A stretch of 64,000 nucleotides of DNA, taken from the NCBI RefSeq assembly GCF_001632845.1, contig NZ_CP011994.1, positions 1,732,501-1,796,500 of the forward strand, in the 5' to 3' direction. Both the position numbers and the translations under genes were made by a program. The stretch is from Ectothiorhodospira sp. BSL-9 (GTDB lineage Bacteria; Pseudomonadota; Gammaproteobacteria; Ectothiorhodospirales; Ectothiorhodospiraceae). The notes under the pieces were generated by a model that was given only the letters and a program-made list of their open reading frames with translations, was not told the origin of the DNA and searched no databases. Of the stretch, positions 21,783 to 31,918 are shown piece after piece. Numbering within the stretch: the stretch's first letter is position 1; each line of letters starts with the position of its first letter.

Positions 21783-22867
21783 TGATTCCGGTGCTGAAAC
21801 GCTGGTACGACCGGCATTTCTCCGATCCGCAGGTGGTGATCCTGGCCTTCCTGCTCACGGTGGGATTTGCCATCGTCATCTTCGCGGGCAAGCTGTTGGC
21901 GCCCCTGCTGGCCAGCGTGATCTTTGCCTATCTTCTGGAGGGCGCGGTGCGCCAGCTGCAGAACTGGCGTATCCCGCGGATGCCGGCCGTCGTGATTGTC
22001 TTCCTGCTGTTCCTCACCGTGCTGGTGGCCACGCTGTTGCTGGTGGTGCCGGTGCTCAGTCAGCAGATCACCCAGCTGGTGCGTGAGTTGCCCACCATGG
22101 TGGCCCAGGGGCAGAACATCCTGCTGCAGTTACCGGAGCGTTATCCCCAGTTCATCACCGAGGAGCAGGTGCGGGAGATCATGGGCTCCATCCGGGCCGA
22201 GTCCGTGGCCCTGGGGCAGCGCATGGTGAATCTCACCCTGGCTTCGGCGGTGCATGTGGCCACGATCATGGTGTATCTGGTGATTGTGCCGCTGATGGTG
22301 TTTTTCCTGCTCAAGGACAAGGACGCCATCCTGGGGTGGATCACCGGCTTTCTGCCCCGGGATCGGGCGCTGGCCACGGAGGTATGGCAGGAGGTGAACC
22401 TGAAGATCGCCAGCTACGTGCGTGGCAAGTTCATCGAGATCCTCATTGTCTGGGCGGCCAGTTATCTCACCTTCATCTTCTTTGATCTGAACTATGCCCT
22501 GCTGTTGTCCTTTACCGTGGGTGTGTCGGTGATCATTCCCTATGTGGGGGCTGCGGTGGTGACCATTCCGGTGGCCCTGGTGGCCTATTTCCAGTTCGGG
22601 GTGAGCAGCGAATTCACCTATGTGCTGATCGCCTATGCGGTGATCCAGTTCCTGGACGGCAACGTGCTGGTGCCCTTGTTGTTCTCGGAGGTGGTCAACC
22701 TGCATCCGGTGGCCATTATTGCGGCGGTGATGATCTTTGGTGGCATCTGGGGCCTTTGGGGTGTGTTCTTCGCCATCCCGCTGGCCACCCTGATCCAGGC
22801 GGTGATCCGCTCCTGGCCCCGCTACGAGAACATCCCGGAAGAAGAAACCCAGGACGAAGCCGCCTGA
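21779..22867 (+). CDS. AI-2E/PerM-family membrane permease
   Basis: A 362-residue integral membrane protein with about seven to eight hydrophobic segments, in the two-cluster arrangement of the AI-2E transporter (PerM/TqsA) family: two helices near 22-60, one near 70-95, then a soluble part, then helices from about 155. The conserved segments VPLMVFFLLKDKD and PYVGAAVVTIPVALVA, plus the late NVLVPLLFSEVVNLHPVAI, are diagnostic. These proteins export small molecules, and the substrate here is unknown. ATG 21779 overlaps the previous stop. It converges on phoH across a 35-bp palindrome. Confidence 0.88.
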   Translation: MMIPVLKRWYDRHFSDPQVVILAFLLTVGFAIVIFAGKLLAPLLASVIFAYLLEGAVRQLQNWRIPRMPAVVIVFLLFLTVLVATLLLVVPVLSQQITQLVRELPTMVAQGQNILLQLPERYPQFITEEQVREIMGSIRAESVALGQRMVNLTLASAVHVATIMVYLVIVPLMVFFLLKDKDAILGWITGFLPRDRALATEVWQEVNLKIASYVRGKFIEILIVWAASYLTFIFFDLNYALLLSFTVGVSVIIPYVGAAVVTIPVALVAYFQFGVSSEFTYVLIAYAVIQFLDGNVLVPLLFSEVVNLHPVAIIAAVMIFGGIWGLWGVFFAIPLATLIQAVIRSWPRYENIPEEETQDEAA

Positions 22868-22880
22868 CAGAAGGAGAACC

Positions 22881-22952
22881 AAAATGGGCATAAAATGGGG
22901 ACAGACACCTTTTCCTCGGAAAAGGTGTCTGTCCCCATTTTATGCCCATTTT
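22881..22952. repeat. Perfect 35-bp palindrome of the GGGGACAGACACC family
   Basis: Left arm 22881-22915 and right arm 22918-22952 are exactly complementary, with a 2-nt loop (tc). Each arm contains aaaatgg twice and ggggacagacacctttt. It lies in the 101-nt gap between two convergent genes and could serve as a terminator in both directions. Relatives are at 50082-50136 and 53876-53914. Such repeats are usually considered RAYT/IS200-like-associated elements; no transposase is present here. Confidence 0.88.
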
Positions 22953-22968
22953 ATGCCATTTTTCAGGG

Positions 22969-24383
22969 CTACAGATTGGCGGAGGCAAAATCCGCCAGGC
23001 GGGAGCGTTCGCCGCGCTGGAGGGTGATGTGGCCGCTGTGTTCCCAGTGCTTGAAGCGGTCCACCACGAAGGTGAGCCCGGAGTTGGTCTCGGTCAGGTA
23101 GGGGGTGTCGATCTGGCCGACGTTGCCCAGGCAGACCACCTTGGTGCCGGGACCGGCGCGGGTGATCAGGGTCTTCATCTGCTTGGGGGTGAGGTTCTGG
23201 GCCTCGTCCAGGATGACGTAGCGATTGAGGAAGGTGCGGCCGCGCATGAAGTTCAGGGAACGGATCTTCACCCGGCTCTTGAGCAGTTCCTGGGTGGCGG
23301 CACGGCCCCAGTCGCCGCCACTGTCGGATTGGGTGAGCACCTCCAGATTATCCATCAGCGCCCCCATCCAGGGGGTCATCTTCTCCTCCTCGGTGCCCGG
23401 TAGAAAGCCGATGTCCTCGCCCACGGGCACTGTTACCCGGGTCATGATGATCTCCTTGTAGAGATTCTCCTCCAGGGTCTGCGCCAGGCCGGCGGCCAGG
23501 GTGAGCAGGGTCTTGCCCGTGCCGGCAGCGCCCACCAGGCTGACGAAGTCCACTTCCGGGTCCATGAGCAGGTTCAGGGCAAAGTTCTGCTCCCGGTTGC
23601 GGGCGTTGATGCCCCACACGGTGTGACGTGGTCCAGTGTAGTCCCGGACCATTTCCACCACCGCCGTGTGGGTCTTCACCTGACGGACCATGGCCAGAAA
23701 GGCGGGCTCGTCGGTGCGATACAGGAACTGGTTGGGATGCCAGTGCTCGGTGATGGGGCCGGTGATGCGATAGAAGGTGCGACCGCTTTCCTGCCAGGAG
23801 TCCATGGCCTTGACGTGACTGTCCCAGAAGTCCGGGGGCAGCTCGTGGGTGCCGGCGTAGAGCAGGTTGACGTCGTCCAGCACCTGATCGTTGTAGTAGT
23901 CCTCCGCATGGATGCCCAGGACGGTGGCCTTGATGCGCAGGTTGATGTCCTTGGAGACCAGGGTGACGCACTGGTCAGGGCGTTCCTGCTGCAGGGTGAG
24001 GGCGGTGCCGAGGATGGTGTGATCGGGGTGTTCCCGGGCAGGGTGTCCGGCAGCCTGCTGGCCATGGCGTGGGTCTGGAACAGCAGCCGCCCCCGACCGT
24101 TGAGGTCGGCCTGATCGGCAAAGCCGACGCCCGTCAGGGGCAGGCCGCGGGCAATGTCTTCCTGGCGGGCGTCTCCCATGAGTTCGTCAATGAAGCGGCT
24201 CACCTGCCGCACGTTGCGGGCGACTTCGGAGACGCCCTTCTTGCCCCGGTCCAGTTCTTCCAGCACCACCATGGGCAGGTAGATGTCGTGTTCCTTGAAG
24301 CGGAACAGGGCGGTGGGGTCGTGCATGAGCACGTTGGTGTCCAGGACAAACAGACGCTTGCCGTGGATCTCTTTTTTCACCAT
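22969..24383 (-). pseudogene. phoH: PIN-PhoH family ATPase, disrupted by a 1-nt frameshift
   Basis: Two overlapping frames together make one PhoH2-type protein (about 470 residues). The first (from 24383) has the PIN nuclease domain (FVLDTNVLMHDP, EELDRGKKG) and runs to MASRLPDTLPGNTP. The second takes up the expected continuation DHTILGTALTLQQERPD and carries the Walker A GAAGTGKTLL, Walker B YVILDEAQNLTP and the C-terminal PhoH segment, ending at 22969. The switch occurs at a four-base C run (GGGG on the plus strand, 24025-24028); one missing C there restores everything. All motifs on both sides are intact, so a sequencing or assembly error or a very recent mutation is likelier than an old pseudogene. 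PhoH2 proteins are RNA-unwinding/nuclease toxins or RNA-metabolism factors. Confidence 0.85.
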
Positions 24384-24461
24384 GCCGTCTTTACCATGGA
24401 TGCACCCTGGAAGGAGTCGATGACAGGAAGGCCCTGGTTTCGTCCGGGCCCGGCGAGCCGG

Positions 24462-24953
24462 TCACCGGTCCAGCGATTCCAGGGCCTCGATGACTGCGTT
24501 CACGTGCCCGGGGACCTTGACCTTGCGCCATTCCTGACGCAGCACACCCTGGCGGTCGATGAGAAAGGTGGAACGCTCGATGCCGCGCACCTGTTTACCG
24601 TACATGTTTTTCAGTTTCATGACGCCAAACAGCTCGCAGACCCGTTCGTCCTCGTCCGAGAGCAGTTCAAAGGGGAATCCATACTTGCATTTGAACTTGT
24701 CGTGAGACTTGAGGGAGTCTCGCGAGATGCCCAGCACCCGGGCCCCGGCCTGTTCCAGGCGTGAGTACTGTTCGGTGAAGTCCTTGCCCTCGGTGGTGCA
24801 GCCCGGGGTGTCGTCCCGGGGGTAGAAATACAGCACCAGGTGCCGGTCGCCCAGCAGGTCCGACAGGCGCACCGGCTGGTCATGGCCGGTGGCGGGCAGC
24901 TCGAAATCCGGCACGGGCTGGTCGACGGCGACCTGGGGGGTGGGCTGGGACAT
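24462..24953 (-). CDS. bcp: Thiol peroxidase Bcp/PrxQ
   Basis: A 163-residue peroxiredoxin that reduces hydroperoxides with thioredoxin. The peroxidatic cysteine is Cys52 in TPGCTTEGKDF. The E. coli-type resolving Cys five residues later is missing. A Cys at position 89 (KFKCKYGF, 37 residues on) fits the alternative PrxQ arrangement reported for Xylella. SDEDERVCELFGV is the usual C-terminal signature. It is followed by phoH on the same strand, 78 nt on. Confidence 0.95.
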   Translation of the reverse strand: MSQPTPQVAVDQPVPDFELPATGHDQPVRLSDLLGDRHLVLYFYPRDDTPGCTTEGKDFTEQYSRLEQAGARVLGISRDSLKSHDKFKCKYGFPFELLSDEDERVCELFGVMKLKNMYGKQVRGIERSTFLIDRQGVLRQEWRKVKVPGHVNAVIEALESLDR

Positions 24954-24988
24954 GGGCGATTCCTCCAGAGCGTGGGGTGGTGGGGCGA

Positions 24989-25543
24989 TTACCCCTTGAT
25001 CGGTTCGATCACGCCATCCAGGTTCAGTTCATCGCACAGATCCAGAAAATCCTCCCGCAGTGAGGCGATGTGCTCGGTGGCGGGGATCTCCACGGACAGG
25101 TGGGCCGTGAACATGGGGGTGGAGGAATGGGCGGCGGTGTAGGCCTGGCTGTTCATCTCGCGGATGGTCACCCCCCGGGAGGAGAAGAAGCCCACCAGCT
25201 GGTGAACGATCCCCGGCTGGTCCAGGGCGATGACGTCCACGGAGTACGGCAGGCTGTGTCCTTCCCGTTGCCCGGGGCCGGTACGTCGAGTATGCACATC
25301 CAGACCCTGCTGGCGGGCCAGGGTGACCAGGGCACCGTCCAGCTTGCTGAGGGTGTTCCAGTTGCCGGAGACCAGCAGGGTGGCGGTGAAGGCGTTCCCC
25401 AGTACGGCCATGTGACTGTCCTGAACGCTGCAGCCACTGTCGAGTATCGCCCGCGTGAGGTGGTCGAGCAGCCCGGGCTGTTGTTCGCCCATGGCCGAGA
25501 TGAGCAGATGGGTACTACGGGAGTGACGCGGGGATTGGGGCAT
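24989..25543 (-). CDS. gcvR: GcvR-like ACT-domain protein (glycine cleavage repressor family)
   Basis: A 184-residue protein with two ACT domains: HLLISAMGEQQPGLLDHLTRAI at the N-terminus and SVDVIALDQPGIVHQLVGFFSSRGVTI in the middle. This is the GcvR arrangement; E. coli GcvR binds glycine and counters GcvA. The neighbours bcp and dapA match the E. coli order (gcvR-bcp beside dapA-bamC), which supports the call. It is divergent from dapA with a 160-nt gap. Confidence 0.9.
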   Translation of the reverse strand: MPQSPRHSRSTHLLISAMGEQQPGLLDHLTRAILDSGCSVQDSHMAVLGNAFTATLLVSGNWNTLSKLDGALVTLARQQGLDVHTRRTGPGQREGHSLPYSVDVIALDQPGIVHQLVGFFSSRGVTIREMNSQAYTAAHSSTPMFTAHLSVEIPATEHIASLREDFLDLCDELNLDGVIEPIKG

Positions 25544-25703
25544 CCTGTGGGAGTCCGGTGCGGCTGATCCCAGAGATTATCAAGGAGCCCCTGGGTAAAG
25601 CCACCGTGATGGTGGGGGGGGCGGCGCCAGCGCATGCCATCACGCTTGATGGGGGAGGGGGTGGACATTACTATGTGGGCCTGTATTGAGTGTGGAGGTT
25701 TCG

Positions 25704-26597
25704 ATGTTTCACGGCAGCATGGTGGCCCTGGCCACGCCCATGAACGAGGACGGTTCCCTCGCCGAGGCGGCGCTGGAGGCGCTGGTGGAGTTTCACGTGG
25801 ACAATGGCACGGATGCCATCGTCGCTGTGGGTACCACCGGTGAGTCCGCCACCCTGGATGTGCGTGAGCATTGCCAGGTGGTGCGCCAGGTGGTGGAGTT
25901 CGCCAAGGGTCGGGTGCCGGTGATCGCCGGCACGGGGGCCAACTCCACTTCGGAGGCCATTGAGCTCACCCGCCTGGCCATGCAGTCCGGCGCCGACGCC
26001 TGCCTGCTGGTGACGCCCTACTACAACAAGCCCACCCAGGAGGGGCTGTATCGCCACTTCAAGGCCGTGGCCGATGCGGTGCCCATTGCCCAGATCCTTT
26101 ACAACGTGCCCGGTCGCACGGCGGTGGATCTGCTGCCCGAGACGGTGGAACGTCTGTCCAGCATTTCCAATATCATTGGTCTCAAGGAGGCCACCGGCGA
26201 TGTTCAGCGGGCACGGGATGTGCTGGGGCTGTGTGGTGACCGGCTGGACCTTTACAGCGGAGATGATCCCACTTCCCGGGACTTCATGCTGGCCGGTGGG
26301 CGGGGGATCATCTCGGTGACCGCCAATGTGGCTCCCCGGGCGATGCACGAGATGTGCAAGGCGGCCCTGGCTGGTGATCCGGCCGCTGCGGAGGCTGCCG
26401 AGGCCCCCGTCAGGGGCCTGCACCAGGCCCTGTTCGTGGAGTCCAATCCCATCCCGGTGAAGTGGGCACTCCATGAGATGGGGCTGATCCCGCCAGGGAT
26501 CCGCCTGCCCCTGACACCCCTGTCCAAGCACCTGCGCGAGCCCTTGCGCGAAGCCCTTCAGGCTGCACACATTCCCCTGAGTTCCTCGCATTCATGA
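25704..26597 (+). CDS. dapA: 4-Hydroxy-tetrahydrodipicolinate synthase
   Basis: A 297-residue (beta/alpha)8 aldolase that condenses pyruvate with aspartate semialdehyde, the first step of lysine/meso-DAP synthesis. Motifs: VGTTGES (42-48), [10 protein letters not shown] (101-110), YNVPGR (133-138), and the Schiff-base Lys161 in [11 protein letters not shown] 25704 has GGAGG five bases upstream; a TTG at 25686 is in frame but lies before this site. Its stop overlaps bamC (ATGA). Histidine/tyrosine elements expected for the family are all seen. Confidence 0.97.
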   Translation: MFHGSMVALATPMNEDGSLAEAALEALVEFHVDNGTDAIVAVGTTGESATLDVREHCQVVRQVVEFAKGRVPVIAGTGANSTSEAIELTRLAMQSGADACLLVTPYYNKPTQEGLYRHFKAVADAVPIAQILYNVPGRTAVDLLPETVERLSSISNIIGLKEATGDVQRARDVLGLCGDRLDLYSGDDPTSRDFMLAGGRGIISVTANVAPRAMHEMCKAALAGDPAAAEAAEAPVRGLHQALFVESNPIPVKWALHEMGLIPPGIRLPLTPLSKHLREPLREALQAAHIPLSSSHS

Positions 26598-27739
26598 AAG
26601 CATCATCGGTTTTCCCAAAGCCCCGACACCTGCTGCCGGTCCTGGCTGGTACCCTCTTGATCAGTGGCTGCGGCCTGCTGGGTGAGCGCGATAGCGCCGA
26701 CCGGGGTGAGACACGCCCGCTGGAGGTGCCACCCGATCTGGTGGCGCCCGACGTGGATCCGGCCTTTCGCGTTCCCGATGCCCCGGCGGGCCGGGTGAGT
26801 GCCCGCGAGGCCCCCGAAGAGATTCGGACTCAGGTTCAGGAGAGCCCGCAGGACACGGCAGCGCGTCCCGAAAGGGTGCTGAGCTACCCCGAGGGGGTTC
26901 GAGTGCTCCGGGATGGTCCGGTGCGCTGGCTGGAAGTGGACATGCCTCCGGAGGAGTTGTGGCCGCAGCTGCGCGCCTTTTTTGATGGGCAGGATGTACC
27001 CCTGGCCAGGGACGAGCCGCGTCAGGGCCTGCTGGAGACCGAATGGATGCAGATGCAGGCCGGGGTGCCCATCGAGGGCGGCATTCGCCGGCTGATCGGT
27101 CGCGTGTTCGGGGACTCCTACGATGCCAGCACCCGGGATCAATTCCGGGTGCGGGTGGAGCCGGAAGGAGACTCGGGTTCCACGGTCTTCGTCAGTCACC
27201 GCAGCACCCGTGAGGTGGCGGTGAGTCAGGATGACGTGCGCTGGCAGATGGCGCCAGCGGATCCCGAAGCCGAGGCCCGTATGCTGGTGCAGATCATGAG
27301 CTACCTGGGCCCCGAGGAGGAACAGGCCGTGCAGGCCGTCGCCGAGGCGCGGGATGTGACGCCATCGCTGCGCATCACTCAGGTGGATGGTGAGCCGGTG
27401 CTGGAGATTCAGGACCGTTTCCTGAGTGTGTGGCGTCGTCTGGGGGTGATGCTGGATCGTGCTTCCCTGCTGGTGGATGACCAGGATCGCAGTGCCGGGA
27501 CGTACTTCGTTACCTACCGCCCGGAACGGGACGCCGGGGAAGGGGGCTTCCTGAGCCGCCTGTTCGGTCGCGATGAAACACCAACCCTGCGCCGGGATAC
27601 CCAATACCGCATCCTGCTCGGAGAAGCCGACGAGCGTGTGCGGGTGGTGGCGCGCGATCAGCAGGGGGAGACGCTGGATGCCCAGGAGGCCGAAGCCGTG
27701 CTGGAACGCATCCGGGAACAGTTCGAAGGGGTTGAATGA
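26594..27739 (+). CDS. bamC: Outer-membrane assembly lipoprotein BamC
   Basis: A 381-residue lipoprotein subunit of the BAM outer-membrane protein insertase. The signal peptide ends in the lipobox LISGC (Cys26). It is followed by an unstructured Pro/Arg-rich stretch ([19 protein letters not shown]), which in E. coli BamC binds BamD, then two helix-grip domains (about 95-215 and 265-370). It overlaps dapA by 4 nt, the same dapA-bamC order as in E. coli. The next gene converges, with a strong hairpin between. Confidence 0.9.
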   Translation: MKASSVFPKPRHLLPVLAGTLLISGCGLLGERDSADRGETRPLEVPPDLVAPDVDPAFRVPDAPAGRVSAREAPEEIRTQVQESPQDTAARPERVLSYPEGVRVLRDGPVRWLEVDMPPEELWPQLRAFFDGQDVPLARDEPRQGLLETEWMQMQAGVPIEGGIRRLIGRVFGDSYDASTRDQFRVRVEPEGDSGSTVFVSHRSTREVAVSQDDVRWQMAPADPEAEARMLVQIMSYLGPEEEQAVQAVAEARDVTPSLRITQVDGEPVLEIQDRFLSVWRRLGVMLDRASLLVDDQDRSAGTYFVTYRPERDAGEGGFLSRLFGRDETPTLRRDTQYRILLGEADERVRVVARDQQGETLDAQEAEAVLERIREQFEGVE

Positions 27740-27746
27740 TCCGCTT

Positions 27747-27780
27747 GATCATCAGGCGGCCATCGGGCCGCCTGATGATC
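27747..27780. terminator. Bidirectional hairpin between bamC and folE2
   Basis: A 15-bp stem (gatcatcaggcggcc / ggccgcctgatgatc) with a 4-nt loop lies 8 nt after the bamC stop. The convergent folE2 ends 31 nt further on. It is symmetrical and can serve both strands. There is no strong T-run. Confidence 0.8.
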
Positions 27781-27810
27781 GGAGCTGAATCTGAGTCCGG
27801 ACCTGGGGGC

Positions 27811-28647
27811 TCAGACCTTGGCCAGTGCCAATGCTTCCAGTTCCTTGTCCCGTTCGATGAGGGCGTAGGCAGAGTGGTTGTGAATGGATTCGAAGTTTTC
27901 CGATGACACGGAGTAGGCGGACACCCGTTCATCCCGGTTCAGACGCACGGCAATATCCCGTACCAGGTCCTCGACGAACTTGGGATTGTCATAAGCCCGC
28001 TCGGTGACATATTTTTCATCCGGGCGCTTGAGCAGCCCGTAGAGTTCACAGGAAGCCTCCTTCTCCACCAGATCAATCAATTCCTCCACCCACATGAAGT
28101 CCTTGATGCGCACGTTCACGGTCACGTGGGAGCGCTGGTTGTGGGCGCCGTACTCGGAGATGCCCTTGGAGCAGGGACACAGGCTGGTGACTGGCACCAG
28201 CACCTGGATGTTCATCTGCGGCTTGCCATCCTGGATCACGCCAATGAACGTGACGTCGTAGTCCATGAGGCTGCACACCCCGGTGACGGGAGCAGGCTTG
28301 TTCACGAAGTAGGGGAAGTTCATCTCGATGTGGCCGGCGGCGGCCTCCAGGCGCTCGGCCATTTCATGCAGCATGAGCTTGAAGGTTTCCACCGTGATCT
28401 CACGCTCGTGGGCATTGAGGATGTCCACGAAACGCGACATGTGCGTGCCCTTGAAGTCATGGGGCAGGTTCACATACATGGAGAAGCGGGCCACGGTGTG
28501 CTGGTCGGCACCGGTGCGATCAGTTACCCGCACCGGGTGACGGATGTCCTTGATGCCCACCTTGTTGATTGGGATTTCACGGGTGTCGGCGCTGGCCTGC
28601 ACGTCGGGGATGGCCGGCGTGATCAACTTGGGAACGATTGTGCTCAT
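27811..28647 (-). CDS. folE2: GTP cyclohydrolase IB (FolE2)
   Basis: A 278-residue enzyme, the zinc-independent form that makes 7,8-dihydroneopterin triphosphate from GTP for folate and queuosine synthesis. The active-site segment [20 protein letters not shown] (155-174) holds the conserved Cys157 and Cys159 and His169. [10 protein letters not shown] (125-134) is also conserved. ATG 28647 overlaps the queD stop (ATGA). A longer frame to 28773 is rejected because it would run through the queD coding region. FolE2 is often expressed under zinc limitation, but no Zur box is evident to me. Confidence 0.95.
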   Translation of the reverse strand: MSTIVPKLITPAIPDVQASADTREIPINKVGIKDIRHPVRVTDRTGADQHTVARFSMYVNLPHDFKGTHMSRFVDILNAHEREITVETFKLMLHEMAERLEAAAGHIEMNFPYFVNKPAPVTGVCSLMDYDVTFIGVIQDGKPQMNIQVLVPVTSLCPCSKGISEYGAHNQRSHVTVNVRIKDFMWVEELIDLVEKEASCELYGLLKRPDEKYVTERAYDNPKFVEDLVRDIAVRLNRDERVSAYSVSSENFESIHNHSAYALIERDKELEALALAKV

Positions 28648-29042
28648 AGGGCTGAGTCCTTTGACTGGTCTTCCGAGTACCGCACGCAGGCCCTCTCGGT
28701 TTCCCACAGGGTGATGGCGCTGACCCTTACGTTGGGGGCGTCGAGTCGCGCCGCCATTTCGCGGAAAAACCACTGGGCAATGTTCTCGGCGGTCGGGTTC
28801 ACGTCCCGGAAGGGTTCCAGATCATTCAGATATTGGTGATCCAGTTGGCCGGCAATCTCGCGCGCCAACCCCTTGATGGTCTTGAAGTCCACCGCCATGC
28901 CCAGCCTGTCCAGCTGCGACGCCTCCACTTCGGCTTCCACCTTCCAGTTGTGGCCGTGCAGCCGGGCGCAATCCCCGGGATAGTCCCGCAGGGTGTGCGC
29001 TGACGCGAAATCGGTCAGCACCTTGAGAGTAAATTTGGGCAC
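28644..29042 (-). CDS. queD: 6-Carboxy-tetrahydropterin synthase (QueD)
   Basis: A 132-residue T-fold enzyme acting on dihydroneopterin triphosphate in the first queuosine step. The zinc ligands His16, His29 and His31 and catalytic Cys25 are visible in FASAH and CARLHGHNW. It is coupled by overlap to folE2, whose product is its substrate. GTG 29042 is the only reasonable start; the site upstream is weak. It begins 5 nt after dxs ends. Confidence 0.92.
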   Translation of the reverse strand: MPKFTLKVLTDFASAHTLRDYPGDCARLHGHNWKVEAEVEASQLDRLGMAVDFKTIKGLAREIAGQLDHQYLNDLEPFRDVNPTAENIAQWFFREMAARLDAPNVRVSAITLWETERACVRYSEDQSKDSAL

Positions 29043-29047
29043 CGCGA

Positions 29048-30964
29048 TTAAACTTTACCAATTTGGTCGGATATTACGCCACCGGCCGCGCCGGCACAAG
29101 CCTGGGGGCCCAGGCGCTTGCGTATGGCCGCCTCGATGCTGTCAGTGTCGAGGCCGGCGTCGGTCAGCAGTTCCTCGCGGGTGCCGTGGCTCTGGAAGCG
29201 ATCCGGCAGACCCAGATGCAGCAGACGGATGGCGATGTCATGGGCGGCCAGGCACTCGGCCACGGCACTGCCGGCGCCGCCGGCGACCACGTTGTCTTCC
29301 ACGGTGACCAGCAGGTCATGTTCCCGGGCCGCTTCCAGTACCCGCTGCTCGTCCAGAGGTTTCACAAAACGCATGTTGATCACCGTGGCGCCCAGTCGTT
29401 CGCCCACTTCCAGGGCCTGGGCCAGTGGGGTACCAAAGGCCAGGATGGCCACGCCCTTGCCGCGGCGGCGCACGTCCGCCTGACCCACGGGCAAGGGGAT
29501 GAGGCCCGCTTCGGGCAGCACGCCAGGGCCCTTGCCCCGGGGGTAGCGCACGGCAGCGGGCTGGTCGAGAAGAAAGCCGGTGGAGAGCATGCGCCGACAT
29601 TCGTTCTCGTCCGCCGGGGCCATGATGACCATGTTGGGGATGCAGCGCAGGAAGGAGATATCGAAACTCCCCGCGTGGGTGGGGCCATCGGGGCCCACCA
29701 CGCCGGCACGGTCGACGGCGAACAGCACGGGAAGGTTCTGCAGGGCCACGTCGTGGATCAGCTGGTCGTAGCCCCGTTGCAGGAAAGAAGAGTAGATGGC
29801 CACCACGGGCTTGACGCCCTCGCAGGCCATGCCGGCGGCCAGGGTGATGGCATGCTGCTCGGCGATGCCCACGTCGTGGTAGCGTTCCGGGAAGCGTTCC
29901 ACATAGGCGGTCATGCCCGAGCCCTCGCTCATGGCGGGGGTGATTGCCACCATGCGCTCGTCTGCTTCAGCCTGGTCGCACAGCCACTGGCCGAACACCT
30001 GGGTGTAGGTGGGTGAGCCGCCGCCCTTGCCGCCCTGAATGCCCTGGTTGGGGTCGAAACTGCCCACCCCGTGGTAGGTGCAGGGGTCCTCCTCGGCCGG
30101 CGCGTAACCGCGCCCCTTATGGGTGACCACGTGCAGCAGGATCGGCCCTTCCATGGTGTAGATGTTGCGCAGCATCTTCACCAGGCCATTCACGTCATGG
30201 CCGTCCACCGGGCCGAAATAGTTCAGCCCCAGTTCCTCGAACAGGGTGCTGGGGACGATCATGCCCTTCACATGCTCCTCCGCGCGGCGCATGAATTCGC
30301 GCATGGGGGGCATGTGATTCAGCACCCGCTTGCTGCCTTCGCGCATGCTGGAATACATGGGGCCGGAAAGCAGGCTGGCCAGGTGACGGTTGAGGGCGCC
30401 CACGTTGGCCGAGATGGACATGTTGTTGTCGTTGAGCACCACCAGCAGGTCGGCCTTTTCGTCGCCGGCATGATTGAGGGCCTCGAAGGCCATGCCGGCA
30501 GTCATGGCGCCATCGCCGATGATGGCCACGGACTTGCGTCGCTCGCCCCGCTGGCGCGCCCCCAGGGCCATGCCCAGGGCGGCGCTGATCGAGGTGCTGG
30601 AATGGCCGACACCGAAGCAGTCGAAACAGCTTTCGTCACGCTTGGGGAATCCGGCCAGGCCGCCCTTCTGGCGCAAGGACTTCATGTCGTCGCGACGGCC
30701 ACTGAGGATCTTGTGGGGGTAGCTCTGGTGGCCTACATCCCAGACCAGGCGGTCCTCGGGTGTATTGAAGACATGATGCAGGGCGATGGTGAGTTCTACC
30801 GTACCCAGATTGGCAGCCAGGTGGCCGCCGGTGCGGGAGACGGATTCCAGCAGAAAGGCTCGCATCTCCTCTGCCAGAGAGGAGAGTTCATCCGTGGACC
30901 AGCCGCGGATATCCTCCGGGCTGTGGATGCGCGAGAGCAGGGGATACGAATCAGTCTGGGTCAT
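29048..30964 (-). CDS. dxs: 1-Deoxy-D-xylulose-5-phosphate synthase
   Basis: A 638-residue thiamine-diphosphate enzyme, the first step of the MEP isoprenoid pathway. [13 protein letters not shown], the ThDP motif [18 protein letters not shown], the GPTHAGSFD segment and YPRGKG are all DXS signatures. Typical length (about 620-640). It follows ispA by 69 nt. With ispA it supplies prenyl diphosphate for quinones and cell-wall carriers. Confidence 0.97.
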   Translation of the reverse strand: MTQTDSYPLLSRIHSPEDIRGWSTDELSSLAEEMRAFLLESVSRTGGHLAANLGTVELTIALHHVFNTPEDRLVWDVGHQSYPHKILSGRRDDMKSLRQKGGLAGFPKRDESCFDCFGVGHSSTSISAALGMALGARQRGERRKSVAIIGDGAMTAGMAFEALNHAGDEKADLLVVLNDNNMSISANVGALNRHLASLLSGPMYSSMREGSKRVLNHMPPMREFMRRAEEHVKGMIVPSTLFEELGLNYFGPVDGHDVNGLVKMLRNIYTMEGPILLHVVTHKGRGYAPAEEDPCTYHGVGSFDPNQGIQGGKGGGSPTYTQVFGQWLCDQAEADERMVAITPAMSEGSGMTAYVERFPERYHDVGIAEQHAITLAAGMACEGVKPVVAIYSSFLQRGYDQLIHDVALQNLPVLFAVDRAGVVGPDGPTHAGSFDISFLRCIPNMVIMAPADENECRRMLSTGFLLDQPAAVRYPRGKGPGVLPEAGLIPLPVGQADVRRRGKGVAILAFGTPLAQALEVGERLGATVINMRFVKPLDEQRVLEAAREHDLLVTVEDNVVAGGAGSAVAECLAAHDIAIRLLHLGLPDRFQSHGTREELLTDAGLDTDSIEAAIRKRLGPQACAGAAGGVISDQIGKV

Positions 30965-31033
30965 CTCACTGCCATTCGGAGGAAAACTTTCATTATCATG
31001 ACGGGTGGCCGGGTGTGCAACCCGAATCCCCCC

Positions 31034-31918
31034 TCAGTTGATGCGCTCGACGATGAAACGGGCGATCCAGCGCAGCAGATCGGCCCGGTCATCCAGTGTG
31101 GCAATGCCCTCCAGGGCGCGGTCCACCAGTTCCCGGGCCTGCTGCTTGGAGGATTCCAGGCCAATGATGGCCGGGTAGGTGGCCTTGCCCAGGGCCTGGT
31201 CGGCCCCCTGGGTCTTGCCCAGGGTCTGGGTATCGCCTTCCACGTCCAGGATGTCGTCGCGGATCTGAAAGGCCAGGCCGATGCACTTGGCGAAGCGGTC
31301 CAGGCCCTCAAGGGTGTGCGGGTCCACGTCAGGGTGACTGTTGGCCCCCATGAGCACGGCGGCCCGGATCAGGGCGCCAGTCTTGTGCACATGCATGCCT
31401 TCCAGTTCGGCAATGTCCAGTTGCTTGCCGGCAGAGCCCAGGTCGATGGCCTGACCGCCGACCATGCCCCGGGAGCCGGAGGCCCGGGCCAGTTGCTCCA
31501 CCATGCGTAGACGGGCGGCCGGATCGTCCACCATGTGGGGGTCGGTGGCCAGGATCTGGAAGGCCAGGGCCTGCAGGGCGTCTCCTACCAGGATGGCGGT
31601 GGCGTCGTCGTAGGCCTTGTGGCAGGTGGGCTTGCCGCGGCGCAGATCGTCGTCATCCATGGCCGGCAGGTCGTCATGCACCAGGGAATACACATGGATC
31701 AGTTCCACGGCGCAGGCGGGGCCGTCCAGTTGATCCAGGGGGACACCCAGGGCGGTTCCGGTGGCGTAGGCCAGCACCGGCCGGATGCGCTTGCCGCCAT
31801 CCAGGGCGGAGTAGCGCATGGCCTCATGCAATCGGCCAGGCAGGATGTTGGGCTCGGGCAGCCAGCCGGCCAGGGCGGCTTCAACCCGTTGCTGCAGCTC
31901 GGAAATACGTGATTCCAC
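31034..31918 (-). CDS. ispA: Farnesyl diphosphate synthase
   Basis: A 294-residue short-chain prenyltransferase. The first aspartate-rich motif HDDLPAMDDDDLRRGKPTCH and the second IRDDILDVEGD are intact. The small residue spacing (VYSLVHDDLPAMD) matches the (2E,6E)-farnesyl class. The start is GTG 31918, directly after the xseB TGA, with GGAG eight bases upstream inside xseB, so it is translationally coupled. Confidence 0.95.
   Translation of the reverse strand: MESRISELQQRVEAALAGWLPEPNILPGRLHEAMRYSALDGGKRIRPVLAYATGTALGVPLDQLDGPACAVELIHVYSLVHDDLPAMDDDDLRRGKPTCHKAYDDATAILVGDALQALAFQILATDPHMVDDPAARLRMVEQLARASGSRGMVGGQAIDLGSAGKQLDIAELEGMHVHKTGALIRAAVLMGANSHPDVDPHTLEGLDRFAKCIGLAFQIRDDILDVEGDTQTLGKTQGADQALGKATYPAIIGLESSKQQARELVDRALEGIATLDDRADLLRWIARFIVERIN

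Noticed and set aside
22969-24383. Programmed ribosomal frameshift in phoH
   Set aside because: The C run is only four bases, there is no slippery heptamer or nearby stimulatory hairpin that I can see, and PhoH2 relatives are made from one frame. A mutation or sequence error is simpler.
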